Of a stretch of 64,000 nucleotides of DNA, positions 1-8,604 are shown piece by piece (within the stretch, counting starts at the first letter, position 1; the number at the start of each line of letters is the position of its first letter). The stretch is from assembly GCF_965228705.1 (NCBI RefSeq), contig NZ_OZ245832.1, positions 3,757,866 to 3,821,865 of the forward strand, given 5' to 3'. Below the pieces are notes generated by a model that saw only the letters and a list, made by a program, of their open reading frames with translations, did not search any database and was not told the DNA's origin. A program made the translations under genes and the position numbers. Source of the DNA: Croceimicrobium sp965228705 (GTDB lineage Bacteria > Bacteroidota > Bacteroidia > Flavobacteriales > Schleiferiaceae).

Positions 1-498
1 GGTGTCATTGGGGTATTGCGATTCCAGGTATTCCTGAATCACTTTGGAGTCGGCAATGAGGATATCACTGCGCCTTGCGGCCCATTTCTCAGCGTATTTT
101 AAAAATTTCTGAACTCGAGGGCTGTACTTGCTGCGCTTCCATTCCAAGCCATCCATATTGCAAAGTATGAGGCTGCGCTTAGGGAGCAGTCTTTGCCATA
201 CGGAGCTGCTGGTATATCCTAAAAGGAGGATGGCATCAAACTTACGTTGGCGACTGTCGATCATGCAATTGAGGTCGTAGATGAATTGGCCAATGGTGCC
301 AAAGCGATGTTCGGGATCGTATTTGTGGATGATCTCAATGCCCTGGTAACTTTTCTGGTCATAGGGATGGCGATGCGAATTGTAGACCCATACTTGATGC
401 CCCATTTCTACTAACCTCAGCCCTAATTGCTGGGCGCATTCTTCAAATCCACCATAAAGGTTGGGGATACCACGGGTGCCGATGATTCCTATCCTCAT
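1..498 (-). CDS. Glycosyltransferase, DUF1972/rhamnosyltransferase type (partial, C-terminus outside window)
   Basis: The reading frame starts with ATG at 498 and runs off the left edge, leaving 166 codons. The N-terminus reads MRIGIIGTRGIPNLYGGFEE, the typical opening of the DUF1972 domain at the front of GT4-type rhamnosyl/mannosyl transferases, which act at the cytoplasmic membrane in polysaccharide assembly. The GTRGIP and YGGFE motifs (about residues 7-19) form the first nucleotide-binding loop. The start codon overlaps the stop of the upstream glycosyltransferase (ATGA, 495-498), so the two are translationally coupled in one operon. The sugar donor and acceptor cannot be read from the sequence. 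The family call is secure and the specificity unknown. Confidence 0.85.
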   Translation of the reverse strand, partial: MRIGIIGTRGIPNLYGGFEECAQQLGLRLVEMGHQVWVYNSHRHPYDQKSYQGIEIIHKYDPEHRFGTIGQFIYDLNCMIDSRQRKFDAILLLGYTSSSVWQRLLPKRSLILCNMDGLEWKRSKYSPRVQKFLKYAEKWAARRSDILIADSKVIQEYLESQYPNDT

Positions 499-1562
499 GC
501 GCCCCCTTTTTGATTTTTTAGGTAAATGGCCAGAATGCTGCGGGCGGCCTTAGCCCAGCTGAAGTTTTCTTTAAGCCATTCGCTGTGATCCTCTTTTTGC
601 ATTAAGGCCTTATTGATAGCCTGCCTTAAATCTTCAGGGTCTTCTACTTTGGCGAAGTTGGCCTGGTCTTCAAAAAGCTCTCGATTAATAGGATGATCAT
701 TCACCACAATTTGACAACCAAAATGCAAGGCTTCCAAGCTGGATAAGCCAGTGCTTTCATAGTGTGAGGGCAAGACGTGCACCTTGGCTTTATTGAACAT
801 GGAGGCGCATTCTTCATGATTACGTGCTCCTTGGAACAATACTTTGGGCCCGGCTTCGCGCTTGCATTTTTTTAGATAAGCCTGATGGGCCGGAGCCGCA
901 TCACCGATGATATGTAATTTCCAATCGCTGCCTTTTTGGGCTTCGATCAGGGCTAATTGATTTTTAAGAGGTTCAATGCGAGCCACACATAATACATCCT
1001 TTTTCTCCCGTGGAGGGTTTAATGGCGGAAGATGCTCAGTACCTAATTTTACTACCGAATGTTCACCTTCATAAGTGAAGTCTTTGCGTAGTATTTCCAG
1101 TTCCGCATTACTGGCCGTAATGAGGTGATCGCAGCGATTGAGAATCTTTTGGATGCTACCGCGTTGTCCTTCCATTAAGTAGTCTAAGCCGGGCAGTTTA
1201 TCGCGGCCCTTTAAGCTCCGGGCAATAAGTTTTAGGTATTCCAAAGCATGCTGTCCGAAGGTTCTTTGCAAAAAGGCTCTCAGGCCGGATGCTTTACGAT
1301 CAGCTTGTTTATAGTCGACATATATGCTGGATACCACTAATGGAATACCCGATTTTAAAAGGGGCAATACATTAGCGGGTCGGCTTAAGCCAAAAAAGTG
1401 AATTAGGTCGTATTCTTTGGGATTTTGATGGCCATCCCAAAAGTCGCATTTAACGCCGGCCTTAGTCAGAAATTGACGATTTTGCTCTACATGGACTGTA
1501 TCTCCCCCAGCTTGACTGTAGAGGTTGGGACGGGATACAAAGAGAACTTTAATCGCTTTCAT
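495..1562 (-). CDS. GT4-family glycosyltransferase
   Basis: A 355-residue protein with a GT-B architecture. The N-terminal half opens with KVLFVSRPNLYSQAGGDTVH, a nucleotide-sugar transferase start with a Gly-rich loop. The C-terminal half has the Rossmann segment around VLCVARIEPLKNQ and the GT4 retaining signature around HYESTGLSSLEALHFGC (about 265-281), with the two glutamates of the EX7E motif. It probably adds a sugar to a cell-surface glycan at the inner face of the membrane. It overlaps BioY upstream by 14 bp and the next glycosyltransferase by 4 bp. The family is clear; donor and acceptor are not predictable. Confidence 0.88.
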   Translation of the reverse strand: MKAIKVLFVSRPNLYSQAGGDTVHVEQNRQFLTKAGVKCDFWDGHQNPKEYDLIHFFGLSRPANVLPLLKSGIPLVVSSIYVDYKQADRKASGLRAFLQRTFGQHALEYLKLIARSLKGRDKLPGLDYLMEGQRGSIQKILNRCDHLITASNAELEILRKDFTYEGEHSVVKLGTEHLPPLNPPREKKDVLCVARIEPLKNQLALIEAQKGSDWKLHIIGDAAPAHQAYLKKCKREAGPKVLFQGARNHEECASMFNKAKVHVLPSHYESTGLSSLEALHFGCQIVVNDHPINRELFEDQANFAKVEDPEDLRQAINKALMQKEDHSEWLKENFSWAKAARSILAIYLKNQKGGA

Positions 1563-2106
1563 TCGGCTCTTCTAAGCTAGCAATTTGATCAGAAACCGGA
1601 ACCAGTTTAGCTCTTAATTGTGCTGCGATTACTCCGCCCACTAAACTTTTAATTATTAGACCTGGGATAAGGTGAATAAGGGTGTTCCAAAGGTCGGCGC
1701 CAGGCATATAGTAATAGAGCACTGCGAAGCCCGGGATCAATAATAGGAGATGGGCTCTCAGGAAAATTAGAATGGCGCGGAAAAAGTGAAATTCTTGTCG
1801 GCCACTGGCATAGGCGACATATCCGGCGCAAGCCACAAAACCCCACAAAAATCCAGCGGTAGCCCCGTATAATTTAGCAAAGCCTGAAGTGTGATGTCCA
1901 AATACCGGTAGGCCCAAAGCTCCCAATGCCAAATAGGCCCCTACCACTATAATGGCGGTCCGCCAGGGTAAGAGACTGGCCCCGATAAATATAATGAGGG
2001 TTTGCAGGGTAAGGGGGATAAAGCCTAAATCTAAACTCCAGGGCGCCAGAATGAGGATGGTGACTAATACGCCCAGGGCCAGTTTATAATTGGTGTTTTT
2101 CAGCAT
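1549..2106 (-). CDS. bioY: BioY-type biotin transporter substrate-binding protein
   Basis: A 185-residue, strongly hydrophobic protein with about six predicted membrane segments. It carries the BioY signatures FIPLTLQTLIIFIGASLLPW (about 29-48) and YLALGALGLPVF (about 58-69), followed by a Gly-rich segment. BioY is the S-component that binds biotin, either alone or with an energy-coupling-factor module. No EcfA or EcfT gene lies beside it here, so it works alone or shares an ECF module encoded elsewhere. It overlaps the MATE gene by 23 bp and the glycosyltransferase by 14 bp, which implies co-transcription although the functions look unrelated. Confidence 0.88.
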   Translation of the reverse strand: MLKNTNYKLALGVLVTILILAPWSLDLGFIPLTLQTLIIFIGASLLPWRTAIIVVGAYLALGALGLPVFGHHTSGFAKLYGATAGFLWGFVACAGYVAYASGRQEFHFFRAILIFLRAHLLLLIPGFAVLYYYMPGADLWNTLIHLIPGLIIKSLVGGVIAAQLRAKLVPVSDQIASLEEPNESD

Positions 2107-3442
2107 GATGAAGGGCTAGGAGTTGTTTGCTCTTAATTTCAAAGCGCCAAGTTAATAAGCTGGAGGCGACTATCAAGCCTAAGGCCAATCCATACCAAAT
2201 TCCAAGTGGACCCCATTCTAGTTCAAAGCCCATATAGTAGGAGCTTCCGAGGGCAATTACCCAATAGGAAAACATGACAATTAAAGTGGGGATCCGAGTT
2301 TCGGATAGTCCTCTCAAAGCTGCCAAAACCGCCACTTGCATACCATCAAAAAGTTGGAAGGCTACCGCTACAATAAGGAGCTGGGCGGCCAGATCAATTA
2401 CCACCGGATCATTGGAATAGAAGGTGGGCAGGAGGTGGCGACCAAAGAAAAATACCAGTCCGGCGATGGACATTAAAATGAGCATCAAGGCAAAATTAGT
2501 ATGAGCCGCCATGCGCAGGGCAGGTATATTCCCGGCTCCCAATTGATTACTAACCCGCACATTAGCCGCGGCGCCAATGCCGCTAGCTGCCATATAGCTT
2601 ACCGAGGCCAGCGAAATCGCAATTTGATGGGCCGCAAGAGACTCGGCACCAATCCAACCGGCCATTACGGCAGCGATTGCAAAGGCCGAAACTTCGAAGA
2701 TGAACTGTAAACCGGATGGCACGCCAATGTCCAAGAGTTTTTTGAAGTGGCTCCATTGGGTTTGGGCCCATTGAATACCTTGGGTGTAAACCTTAAATGC
2801 GGGTTTACGGAATACGTAGATCGCCATGGTGAGGGCCATGATAATCCGCGCAATTAAGGTGGCTAGACCGGCACCAGCTAATCCCATGGCCGGAAATCCA
2901 AAATGGCCGTAGATTAAAAGATAATTGAGGCCAATATTGAGGAGATTGGCACCCAGGCTAATCAGCATGGCCATGCGGGTATCGCTCAAACCTTCGGCAA
3001 ATTGCTTGAAAGTGAGGAAGGTGAGTAAGGGAACCAAGCTGAGACAGATAATACGGTAATAGGGGCGGGCGGTGTCCAATACCTCTTGCTCTTGACCCAT
3101 ATAATGCAGGAAATGCTCCAGTCCTAATAAGAGAAAAAAGATAAGCAGGGCAATCCCGGTGTTGAGGTAAATGCCATGTTTGAGGTAACTGCGCGCTTTT
3201 TCAGGTTTCTTTTCTCCATCGGCATTGGCTACCGGAGTGGTAAGGCCAAAAGCCAGGCCAATTCCAAAAACCATGGGAACCACAAATACCGAATTGGCGA
3301 AGGCACCAGCAGCCAGGGCTACCGTTCCCAGAGCTCCTACCATGATGCTATCGGCCAGGCCCACCATAACGTGACCAATTTGCCCTAACATTACGGGCCA
3401 GGCGAGTTCTATGTTTTTTCGGAAGTGCTCTTTATAGGTCAT
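2084..3442 (-). CDS. MATE family efflux transporter (NorM-like)
   Basis: A 452-residue polytopic membrane protein with about 12 segments in two homologous halves, the usual MATE length. The N-terminal half has ELAWPVMLGQIGHVMVGLADSI with the conserved helix-1 Pro and Asp; the second half repeats the pattern at GVPSGLQFIFEVSAFAIAA. MATE proteins export cationic drugs or metabolites using Na+ or H+ gradients. I start it at ATG 3442. A longer frame opens at a TTG at 3463, but that triplet lies inside a TACTTTTG -7 box (3461-3468, minus), so it should not be transcribed. It is first in an operon with BioY and the two glycosyltransferases. The substrate is unknown. Confidence 0.9.
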   Translation of the reverse strand: MTYKEHFRKNIELAWPVMLGQIGHVMVGLADSIMVGALGTVALAAGAFANSVFVVPMVFGIGLAFGLTTPVANADGEKKPEKARSYLKHGIYLNTGIALLIFFLLLGLEHFLHYMGQEQEVLDTARPYYRIICLSLVPLLTFLTFKQFAEGLSDTRMAMLISLGANLLNIGLNYLLIYGHFGFPAMGLAGAGLATLIARIIMALTMAIYVFRKPAFKVYTQGIQWAQTQWSHFKKLLDIGVPSGLQFIFEVSAFAIAAVMAGWIGAESLAAHQIAISLASVSYMAASGIGAAANVRVSNQLGAGNIPALRMAAHTNFALMLILMSIAGLVFFFGRHLLPTFYSNDPVVIDLAAQLLIVAVAFQLFDGMQVAVLAALRGLSETRIPTLIVMFSYWVIALGSSYYMGFELEWGPLGIWYGLALGLIVASSLLTWRFEIKSKQLLALHHAEKHQL

Positions 3443-3460
3443 GAGAGAAAAGAAAGCCTG

Positions 3461-3468
3461 CAAAAGTA
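3461..3468 (-). promoter_or_regulatory. Bacteroidota -7 box for the MATE-bioY-glycosyltransferase operon
   Basis: The minus strand reads TACTTTTG, matching TAnnTTTG, 18 bp upstream of the ATG at 3442. No clear TTG -33 element is seen at the expected spacing. It fixes the ATG as the real start of the MATE gene. Confidence 0.45.
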
Positions 3469-3583
3469 GTTAAATGAAGTCCCTTGCGGCCGGATTAAGG
3501 TTTTAAGAAATTGCTAATGGCAGGTCTTAGACGAAGGGATTGAGAAAAGCTTAATGCTAGCTTTTAAATTTCTTTTTTTCATT

Positions 3584-4329
3584 GATACTTTTTTCTTGAT
3601 ACAACCGAAGGCTTCTAGCCCGAGCTCTTAAGTTCCTTTTATACTGTCGATACTTTTCTCTTGATACAACCGGAAGCGAAGCTGTAGCTCTCAAATTCCA
3701 TTGAAAATTAAAAAGGCATTTGAAAAAGTATCCAAAAGATCAAGGAAGCTTGAAGGCGATTCAAAATTACCTGGACCTTCGGTCGGTTCTTTAGACCACA
3801 GAAGCTTGGGTCGTTTATGGCTTTAAATTTTGGGTGGATGCACTTAATGTTTCATTTTTTCTTGATAAAAAACGAAGCAAAAAATCAAGGCTCCTGAAAG
3901 GCGATTCCTTTGGACCGTCGCTTCTTGGGTTGGGCCAGTTGGATTGATGATTTTATTTGGTTTGGGAATTCTCTTTCAATTGAGCTGGAGTCCTAAGTAC
4001 TACCCTGCGAAGGGCTATCGCTGCTCAGGTGCCGGGAGCTCCGAAATATTGTTTTTTGGTAGAAGTAATATTTAGTGAAGGATTCCTCTGAACACCATGT
4101 GCTGTAGCTACTAACATTTGGAAGATCCGGCCTTTCCTCAGTGATAGTTCTGAGCTTCGCGGAATTACGTCCGCCGGCGGCTGAAAGAGCATAAAGCGAA
4201 AAGCGAAGAACGGTTTTGAAGAAGGCTCGGAATCAAAAATCACCTAGGGAAAGGCCTAGGGTTTCCCGCCTACCGGAGCTGAAACAGCGGCGGGCAGGTT
4301 GGATAATTTTGGCCGATGCAAAAAGTATC
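3584..4329 (+). repeat. Interspersed element, copy 1 (rearranged, with duplication and insertion)
   Basis: This copy begins with GATACTTTT at 3584 and ends with AAAAAGTATC at 4320-4329. Its left end is duplicated in tandem (GATACTTTT at 3584 and again at 3649, period 65). An internal AAAAAGTATC lies at 3723-3732. The core shared with the other copies (about 3862-4085) includes CTTCTTGGGTTGGGCCAG, CCCTGCGAAGGG (4003-4014) and the following 30 bp. About 180 bp absent from copies 2 and 4 interrupts it at roughly 4086-4262, after which the shared right end resumes. No credible gene is present in 3443-4855. Confidence 0.8.
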
Positions 4330-4375
4330 AAAGAGCATTTTTTTAGAAATGAAGTCTTGGAATAATGGATTGGTT

Positions 4376-4734
4376 GATACTTTTTTCTTGATACAACCGA
4401 AGGCTTCTAGCCTGAGCTCTCAAATTCCATTGAAAAATAAAGAGACATTTGAAAAAGTATCCAAAAAATCAAAGCCCCTGAGAGGCGATTCCTTCGGACC
4501 GCCGCTTCTTGGGTTGGGCCAGTTGGATTGATGTTATTCTTTGGGTTGGGAATTCTCTTTCAAATGAATTTGAGTCTTAAGTACTACCCTGCAAAGGGCT
4601 ATCGCTGCTCAGGTGCCGGGAGCTCCGAATTATTGTTTTTAGAAGGAGCAATGTTAGGTGAAGGATTCTGCCGAACTCCGGAGCTGGAACAGCGGCGGAC
4701 AGCTTGGATAATTTTGGCCAATGCAAAAAGTATC
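4376..4734 (+). repeat. Interspersed element, copy 2 (complete, 359 bp)
   Basis: This is the cleanest copy: GATACTTTTT at 4376-4385 and AAAAAGTATC at 4725-4734 form 10-bp terminal inverted repeats. A further AAAAAGTATC lies inside at 4452-4461. A short tail to about 4790 repeats the sequence that follows the internal copy of this decamer (CAAAAAATCAAGGCC, then CTGAAAGGCGATCC), so the unit looks nested or tandem in origin. The hairpin CCCT-GCAA-AGGG is at 4587-4598. No transposase is encoded. The remainder up to the stop of the next gene at 4856 shows nothing else. Confidence 0.82.
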
Positions 4735-4855
4735 ACCTAAAATGAAACAAAAAATCAAGGCCTCTGAAAGGCGATCCTTTTGGGCCACTGATATTAGGGC
4801 AGTTTAGTAATGCAATGAACAAAGAGTGTTTAGCGGTGCTTTGGAATAAGTGCCA

Positions 4856-5476
4856 TCAATCAGAGCGAAACCCATCTTCAAAATACTCAATCCGGTCTAT
4901 TTCACCATTTGGTAAAAAGTAAATCCACTTACCCTGTTTCTTGTCATTTTGATACTCACCCTCCCCTAATTTTTGCCCGATAGTGAAAGGGCTGTTCGTG
5001 TCTGAATAATCCATGAAATACTCTACCCAAGGGCCTTGTTTCATACCAAGGGAGTCGAGCTGGTTCTTTGATCCATCAATGCAAAAAGAGTTTCCTAAAC
5101 TGTCTTGAATCAGTATAAATCCTTCTCCCCAATTGATGGTGTGGGGTTCAAGGGCAAATGTGTCCTCAGTTAATTTGCACTGAATATTTGTAACTGGAAG
5201 TTTCAGGTCGATTGTGCTTTTCCAATCCTTGTAGCCTAAAGCTTGGATATGGAGTTCATACACTCCTTTTTTTAGGTTTTTGATAGTAAAATGACCTTCA
5301 AAATCTGTTAGACTGGAAATAAAAACGGAATCATCTTGAATAAGTCTAAGCTTAGCCATTGGAATGCCATTCATTTCAATGGAGTCTATAATCAATCCTT
5401 TTAATTCTAAGGTTTGGCTAAACGAAAAGCAAGGAAGCGCAAAATAGAGGCTGAGAAGAATTAGATAGTTTTTCAT
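4856..5476 (-). CDS. Secreted protein with carboxypeptidase-like regulatory domain and MORN-like tail
   Basis: A 206-residue protein. The ATG at 5476 is chosen because it gives a signal peptide (MKNYLILLSLYFALPCFSFS) directly at the N-terminus; a longer frame from 5515 would bury it. The mature N-terminal part (about 22-105) resembles CarboxypepD_reg/SusC-plug-like beta sandwiches: LKGLIIDS, then FEGHFTIKNLKKGVYELHI. The C-terminal part (QGPWVEYF, GEGEYQNDKKQGKWIYFLPNG) looks like toxin/MORN-type beta repeats. It lies 41 bp downstream of the esterase gene and is probably co-transcribed. It should be exported to the periplasm or surface. No enzymatic motif is seen and the function is unknown. 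Confidence 0.7.
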   Translation of the reverse strand: MKNYLILLSLYFALPCFSFSQTLELKGLIIDSIEMNGIPMAKLRLIQDDSVFISSLTDFEGHFTIKNLKKGVYELHIQALGYKDWKSTIDLKLPVTNIQCKLTEDTFALEPHTINWGEGFILIQDSLGNSFCIDGSKNQLDSLGMKQGPWVEYFMDYSDTNSPFTIGQKLGEGEYQNDKKQGKWIYFLPNGEIDRIEYFEDGFRSD

Positions 5477-5517
5477 TTGAATTTTAGACTTTGTCGATAG
5501 ATCCGGTTCAGCCATTT

Positions 5518-6771
5518 TTATTTAGCCTGCAATTCTTGAATTCGATCTTTATAATATTGATCATCACTCAATTCCGCAGCCTTTTGGACATATTCAAGAG
5601 CTTGGGCAAAATCACCACTAGCTTCGTAGTAATCGGCCATGGAATCGTAAGCATTGGCACTTTGTGGATAGTATTCCATCGCTAATTCAAAAAACATTTT
5701 GGCTTTTTCCAGTGCTTGCATATCCATATTCATGTAGCCAGACATATTCAAAAGCTCTTCTGGATAAGGAGGCATAGCATAGCCGAAGTGTTCTTGGAGT
5801 TTCTTTTCTCGGTACTTAATAATTGAAAACAATTCTTCTTTGGGTGTGTCGAAGGAGTTGATTCGATCGGTGTTTTCCATTTGGTACCATTTAAAAATGG
5901 AAATCATTCCATCCATAATTGAAGGCAGGGGAACGGTACCGTGGATGTCGTTAGGGTAAAACTTCCAGTCAAAAGCCAAGCCAGCTGCCGCATTATCTTG
6001 AAGCAGATTTCTAAAGCTGATATTAGAGCGAGCGAACAAGGTGAAGTCAGAACTGTCTTGCATCACATTGTTGATAGTGATTTGCGAATTCTGCATGTGC
6101 AATTGACCACTCAAAGAAAGGAATAAGGCTTTGTTCTTATACTTATGATATCCCAATTGCTCTTTAGCACTTTTCAGTAGTTTTTGATTATCCCAATCCA
6201 AACTGGGGTCTATCGCTAAGTAGTTCGCAAATAGATCTGGCTGCTCTATTAATGTAGCGATGGTAAACAGCCCACCATAGGAGTGACCGATTAAGGTACG
6301 GTAGTTCGTAACAGGATACTTGCTTTCAATAAAAGGAATCAGCTCCTTTTGGAGGAACCGCCGAAATGTATCCGCCTCCCCATTTTCTTGATTAAAGGGC
6401 ATGCCATATTTACTGCTGATCTTCGAAGGCGTTAAATCACGCACCCGGTTTGAGCCACTCACAATTCCCACCAATACCATTTCCGGTGTGAAGCCACCGC
6501 TGTAATAATTTTGAATCTCATTTACCGTGGGCAGGAATACCTCACCGTCTAAAATATAGGCGACTGGATATTTTTGATTTTTAGAAGGATCAAAGCCAGA
6601 AGGTAATTGGATATATACCTTCCGAGACTCATTGAGTATCTCGGAATACAAACTGTCGAGTATTCCTGTCTTTTCCAGAAATACTGGATTTTGGTCTACC
6701 TGAGCCAAGCTTAGTTGGGATAAGAATAGTAGGAGTCCAAAGCTTAGGGTGCTTATTAATCCTTTAGTCAT
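5518..6771 (-). CDS. Secreted alpha/beta-hydrolase (esterase D/IroE type) with C-terminal TPR
   Basis: A 417-residue protein starting at ATG 6771 with a signal peptide (ends about SLSLAQ, residue 24); the longer frame uses only a TTG at 6798. Residues about 35-300 match the PF00756 putative esterase fold: GHSYGG places the nucleophile at Ser164, AIDPSLDWD holds a candidate acid, and NDIHGTVP gives the catalytic His at 277. This family hydrolyses esters, including siderophore triesters and acyl groups. Residues about 340-417 form two or more tetratricopeptide repeats (SANAYDSMADYYEASGDFAQALEY), so a partner-binding role is likely. It is the leading gene of a pair lying between repeat copies 2 and 3. 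The substrate is unknown. Confidence 0.82.
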   Translation of the reverse strand: MTKGLISTLSFGLLLFLSQLSLAQVDQNPVFLEKTGILDSLYSEILNESRKVYIQLPSGFDPSKNQKYPVAYILDGEVFLPTVNEIQNYYSGGFTPEMVLVGIVSGSNRVRDLTPSKISSKYGMPFNQENGEADTFRRFLQKELIPFIESKYPVTNYRTLIGHSYGGLFTIATLIEQPDLFANYLAIDPSLDWDNQKLLKSAKEQLGYHKYKNKALFLSLSGQLHMQNSQITINNVMQDSSDFTLFARSNISFRNLLQDNAAAGLAFDWKFYPNDIHGTVPLPSIMDGMISIFKWYQMENTDRINSFDTPKEELFSIIKYREKKLQEHFGYAMPPYPEELLNMSGYMNMDMQALEKAKMFFELAMEYYPQSANAYDSMADYYEASGDFAQALEYVQKAAELSDDQYYKDRIQELQAK

Positions 6772-6909
6772 GGTATTGATTAAAGTTTTTGTTTTCAATT
6801 CGTGTTGTAATGCTCTAAACCTTTTGGACAGCGAAGCCTTGCTAGAGGTAAAGGACTTTTAGACTGCCCAATTTCGGGTTTTTTAGAAGCTTAAAGTGTT
6901 AAGGTGCTT

Positions 6910-7145
6910 TGATACTTTTTTCTTGATAAGAAAGTATCCAAAAAATCAAGGCCCCTGAGAGGCGATTCCTTCGGACCGCCGTTTCTTGGGTTGGGCCAGC
7001 TTGATTGATGTTTTTCCTGGGGTGGAAATTCTCTTTCAAGCGAATTTGAGTCCTAAGTACTACCCTGCGAGCGGCTATCGCTGCTCAGGTGCCGGGAGCT
7101 CCGAAATATTGTTTTTTGGTAAAAGTGATATTTAGTGAAGGATTC
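6910..7145 (+). repeat. Interspersed element, copy 3 (truncated)
   Basis: The copy opens with GATACTTTTTTCTTGATA at 6910, but the left foldback module has been cut down so that GAAAGTATCC follows almost at once. The core is then shared with the other copies to TTTAGTGAAGGATTC at about 7145, where similarity stops; the right end is missing. The CCCT-GCGA hairpin (from 7063) is broken here, because GCGG replaces AGGG. Within the 465-bp gap 6772-7236 nothing else is recognisable. Confidence 0.78.
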
Positions 7146-7236
7146 GATCGATCACCAGCTAAGCTTGGAGTTAAGAAAATAGAAGGCAAAGATTTTAGTT
7201 CATGATAAAACCATCGTAGGATAACCCCTTGCTTTA

Positions 7237-7650
7237 TTAATCCTTAAGTCCTTCCAAAACACTCTTCAAATGAGCGGATATTAGTTCCTCTATCATTTCA
7301 TTAACAAAATGAATGGTTTCCTCTTTTCCGGTAAGGATATATTCCTGATAGCTAGTTCCAGTTATTATTGTAATCATCCAAGTATGGAAAGAGGCCTTGC
7401 TTAAATTGGCATGACTAACTTTTGGGATCCCGAGTTGCTTAACTCGTTTTGCGAAATTTTGGAAATTGGAAGCCTCAATGTTGCCATAGTAGGAACCATC
7501 GATAAGCTTCACATCAATGGAATCATTGGATACCAAGAATTCATATTTCTGCTTTCTGTCATAGCTTCCAACATTTTCGATGACAATAATCTGTGCGAAA
7601 TTAGGTGTAGCACTTAGGATGAAAAAGATGCAGTATAAAAGGCGTTTCAT
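7237..7650 (-). CDS. Hypothetical secreted protein (137 aa)
   Basis: The start is taken at ATG 7650, which places a signal peptide at the N-terminus (MKRLLYCIFFILSATPNFAQ); the longer frame from 7671 adds seven residues before it. The mature part is about 117 residues with an alternating beta pattern (KYEFLVSNDSIDVKLIDGSYYG) and a C-terminal helix (TIHFVNEMIEELISAHLKSV). No known domain or catalytic motif is recognised. It is followed by other short exported proteins on the same strand, in a region flanked by repeat copies 3 and 4. It is likely periplasmic. Confidence 0.6.
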   Translation of the reverse strand: MKRLLYCIFFILSATPNFAQIIVIENVGSYDRKQKYEFLVSNDSIDVKLIDGSYYGNIEASNFQNFAKRVKQLGIPKVSHANLSKASFHTWMITIITGTSYQEYILTGKEETIHFVNEMIEELISAHLKSVLEGLKD

Positions 7651-7754
7651 TTTAGGAAATATTGGGCTCAAGGTCTATGTATAATGCTATGAACGGTAAA
7701 TGACTGATTACTAATAAGGCTACCGCTAGTCTAGTTGGATGAAAGGGGTTTATC

Positions 7755-8486
7755 TTAATCATGCATTACTCTATAAGGTAAAACCTCCATATTCCAAGTC
7801 TTATCATTTTTAGTTAAATGCAAGTAAAATTCAGTGTTGGATAGTTTTAGGTGCACCACTACATTATCTACTTTCTTATTGATTTGGCAACCTATAATTA
7901 TGGGAGGACTTGAAAACTCTTTCGGACTAGCATTTGGTGGACAATTAATCCAGCTTGAAAGAAAGTATGATTTATCGAGATAGTCTTCTTCTAGAAAAAT
8001 CCGTAGTACACTGGTATAGTAAGGGTTGTCGTAGATCACCTTAGTAGAATCAAAACTTAGGGAGGGGCTGTAGTGCAGTGATTTCGAATTTCGACCGCAG
8101 GTTTTCAGCGAATCTAAGGAGCTGAGGTAAATGGAATCTTTAATGCAAATAGGAATAAGGTTTGGCAGAATTAGATATTTAGATTCCTTTGGATTGCGAT
8201 TTGACTTCCAGCTGTATATGGTATAATCAAAAGGTTGGTAAGCCATTTGAAAAATGCTGTCTACAAAGCTTGCTGTGCGCTGTTTTGCGCTGGAATCTTT
8301 TTCTAAAGACCATTTATGCCAGGATTGAAAAAAGGATTCAAAGATTTGCTGATCACCCTTTTCGAAAGAAGCATTTAGTTTTTGAGCAAAATCACGGGGA
8401 CTGGCATAGATTTCTTGATGAAGGGATTGTCCGCAAGTAGTTTGAAGTAGGAAACAGGAGAGAATAAGGCCTAAGAATAATTTCAT
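7755..8486 (-). CDS. Hypothetical secreted protein (243 aa)
   Basis: The start is taken at ATG 8486, where MKLFLGLILSCFLLQTTCGQ forms a signal peptide, possibly with Cys18 as a lipidation site. The longer frame to 8543 would place 19 polar residues in front. The mature protein is Ser/Tyr/Lys rich, with no recognised domain; a run like FAQKLNASFEKGDQQIFESF suggests an N-terminal helical part and the C-terminal half looks beta-rich (VVVHLKLSNTEFYLHLTKND). The KLFLGLI segment recurs in the N-terminus of the protein ending at 9250, and the DNA around it is similar too. The function is unknown. Confidence 0.6.
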   Translation of the reverse strand: MKLFLGLILSCFLLQTTCGQSLHQEIYASPRDFAQKLNASFEKGDQQIFESFFQSWHKWSLEKDSSAKQRTASFVDSIFQMAYQPFDYTIYSWKSNRNPKESKYLILPNLIPICIKDSIYLSSLDSLKTCGRNSKSLHYSPSLSFDSTKVIYDNPYYTSVLRIFLEEDYLDKSYFLSSWINCPPNASPKEFSSPPIIIGCQINKKVDNVVVHLKLSNTEFYLHLTKNDKTWNMEVLPYRVMHD

Positions 8487-8604
8487 CACGGGTTCAGGAT
8501 CAGGCTTTTGATTTTGAATAAGGAGGCATTTGTTTTTTTTCAAAGTATCTCAAGCTAAAGATAATTTAGAAGTGGGCGCCATAGCCTTATTGCTAATAGG
8601 TCTG

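Noticed and set aside
4025..4243. A 72-residue frame on the minus strand in copy 1
   Set aside because: It spans the repeat and the 180-bp insertion, has no homologue in the other copies and no promoter.
4528..4740. A 70-residue open frame inside repeat copy 2 that also occurs in copy 4 (from 9501)
   Set aside because: The two are similar only because the repeat DNA is conserved. The equivalent frame is broken in copies 1 and 3, it has no signal of translation upstream, and the conserved core also forms RNA-like structure.
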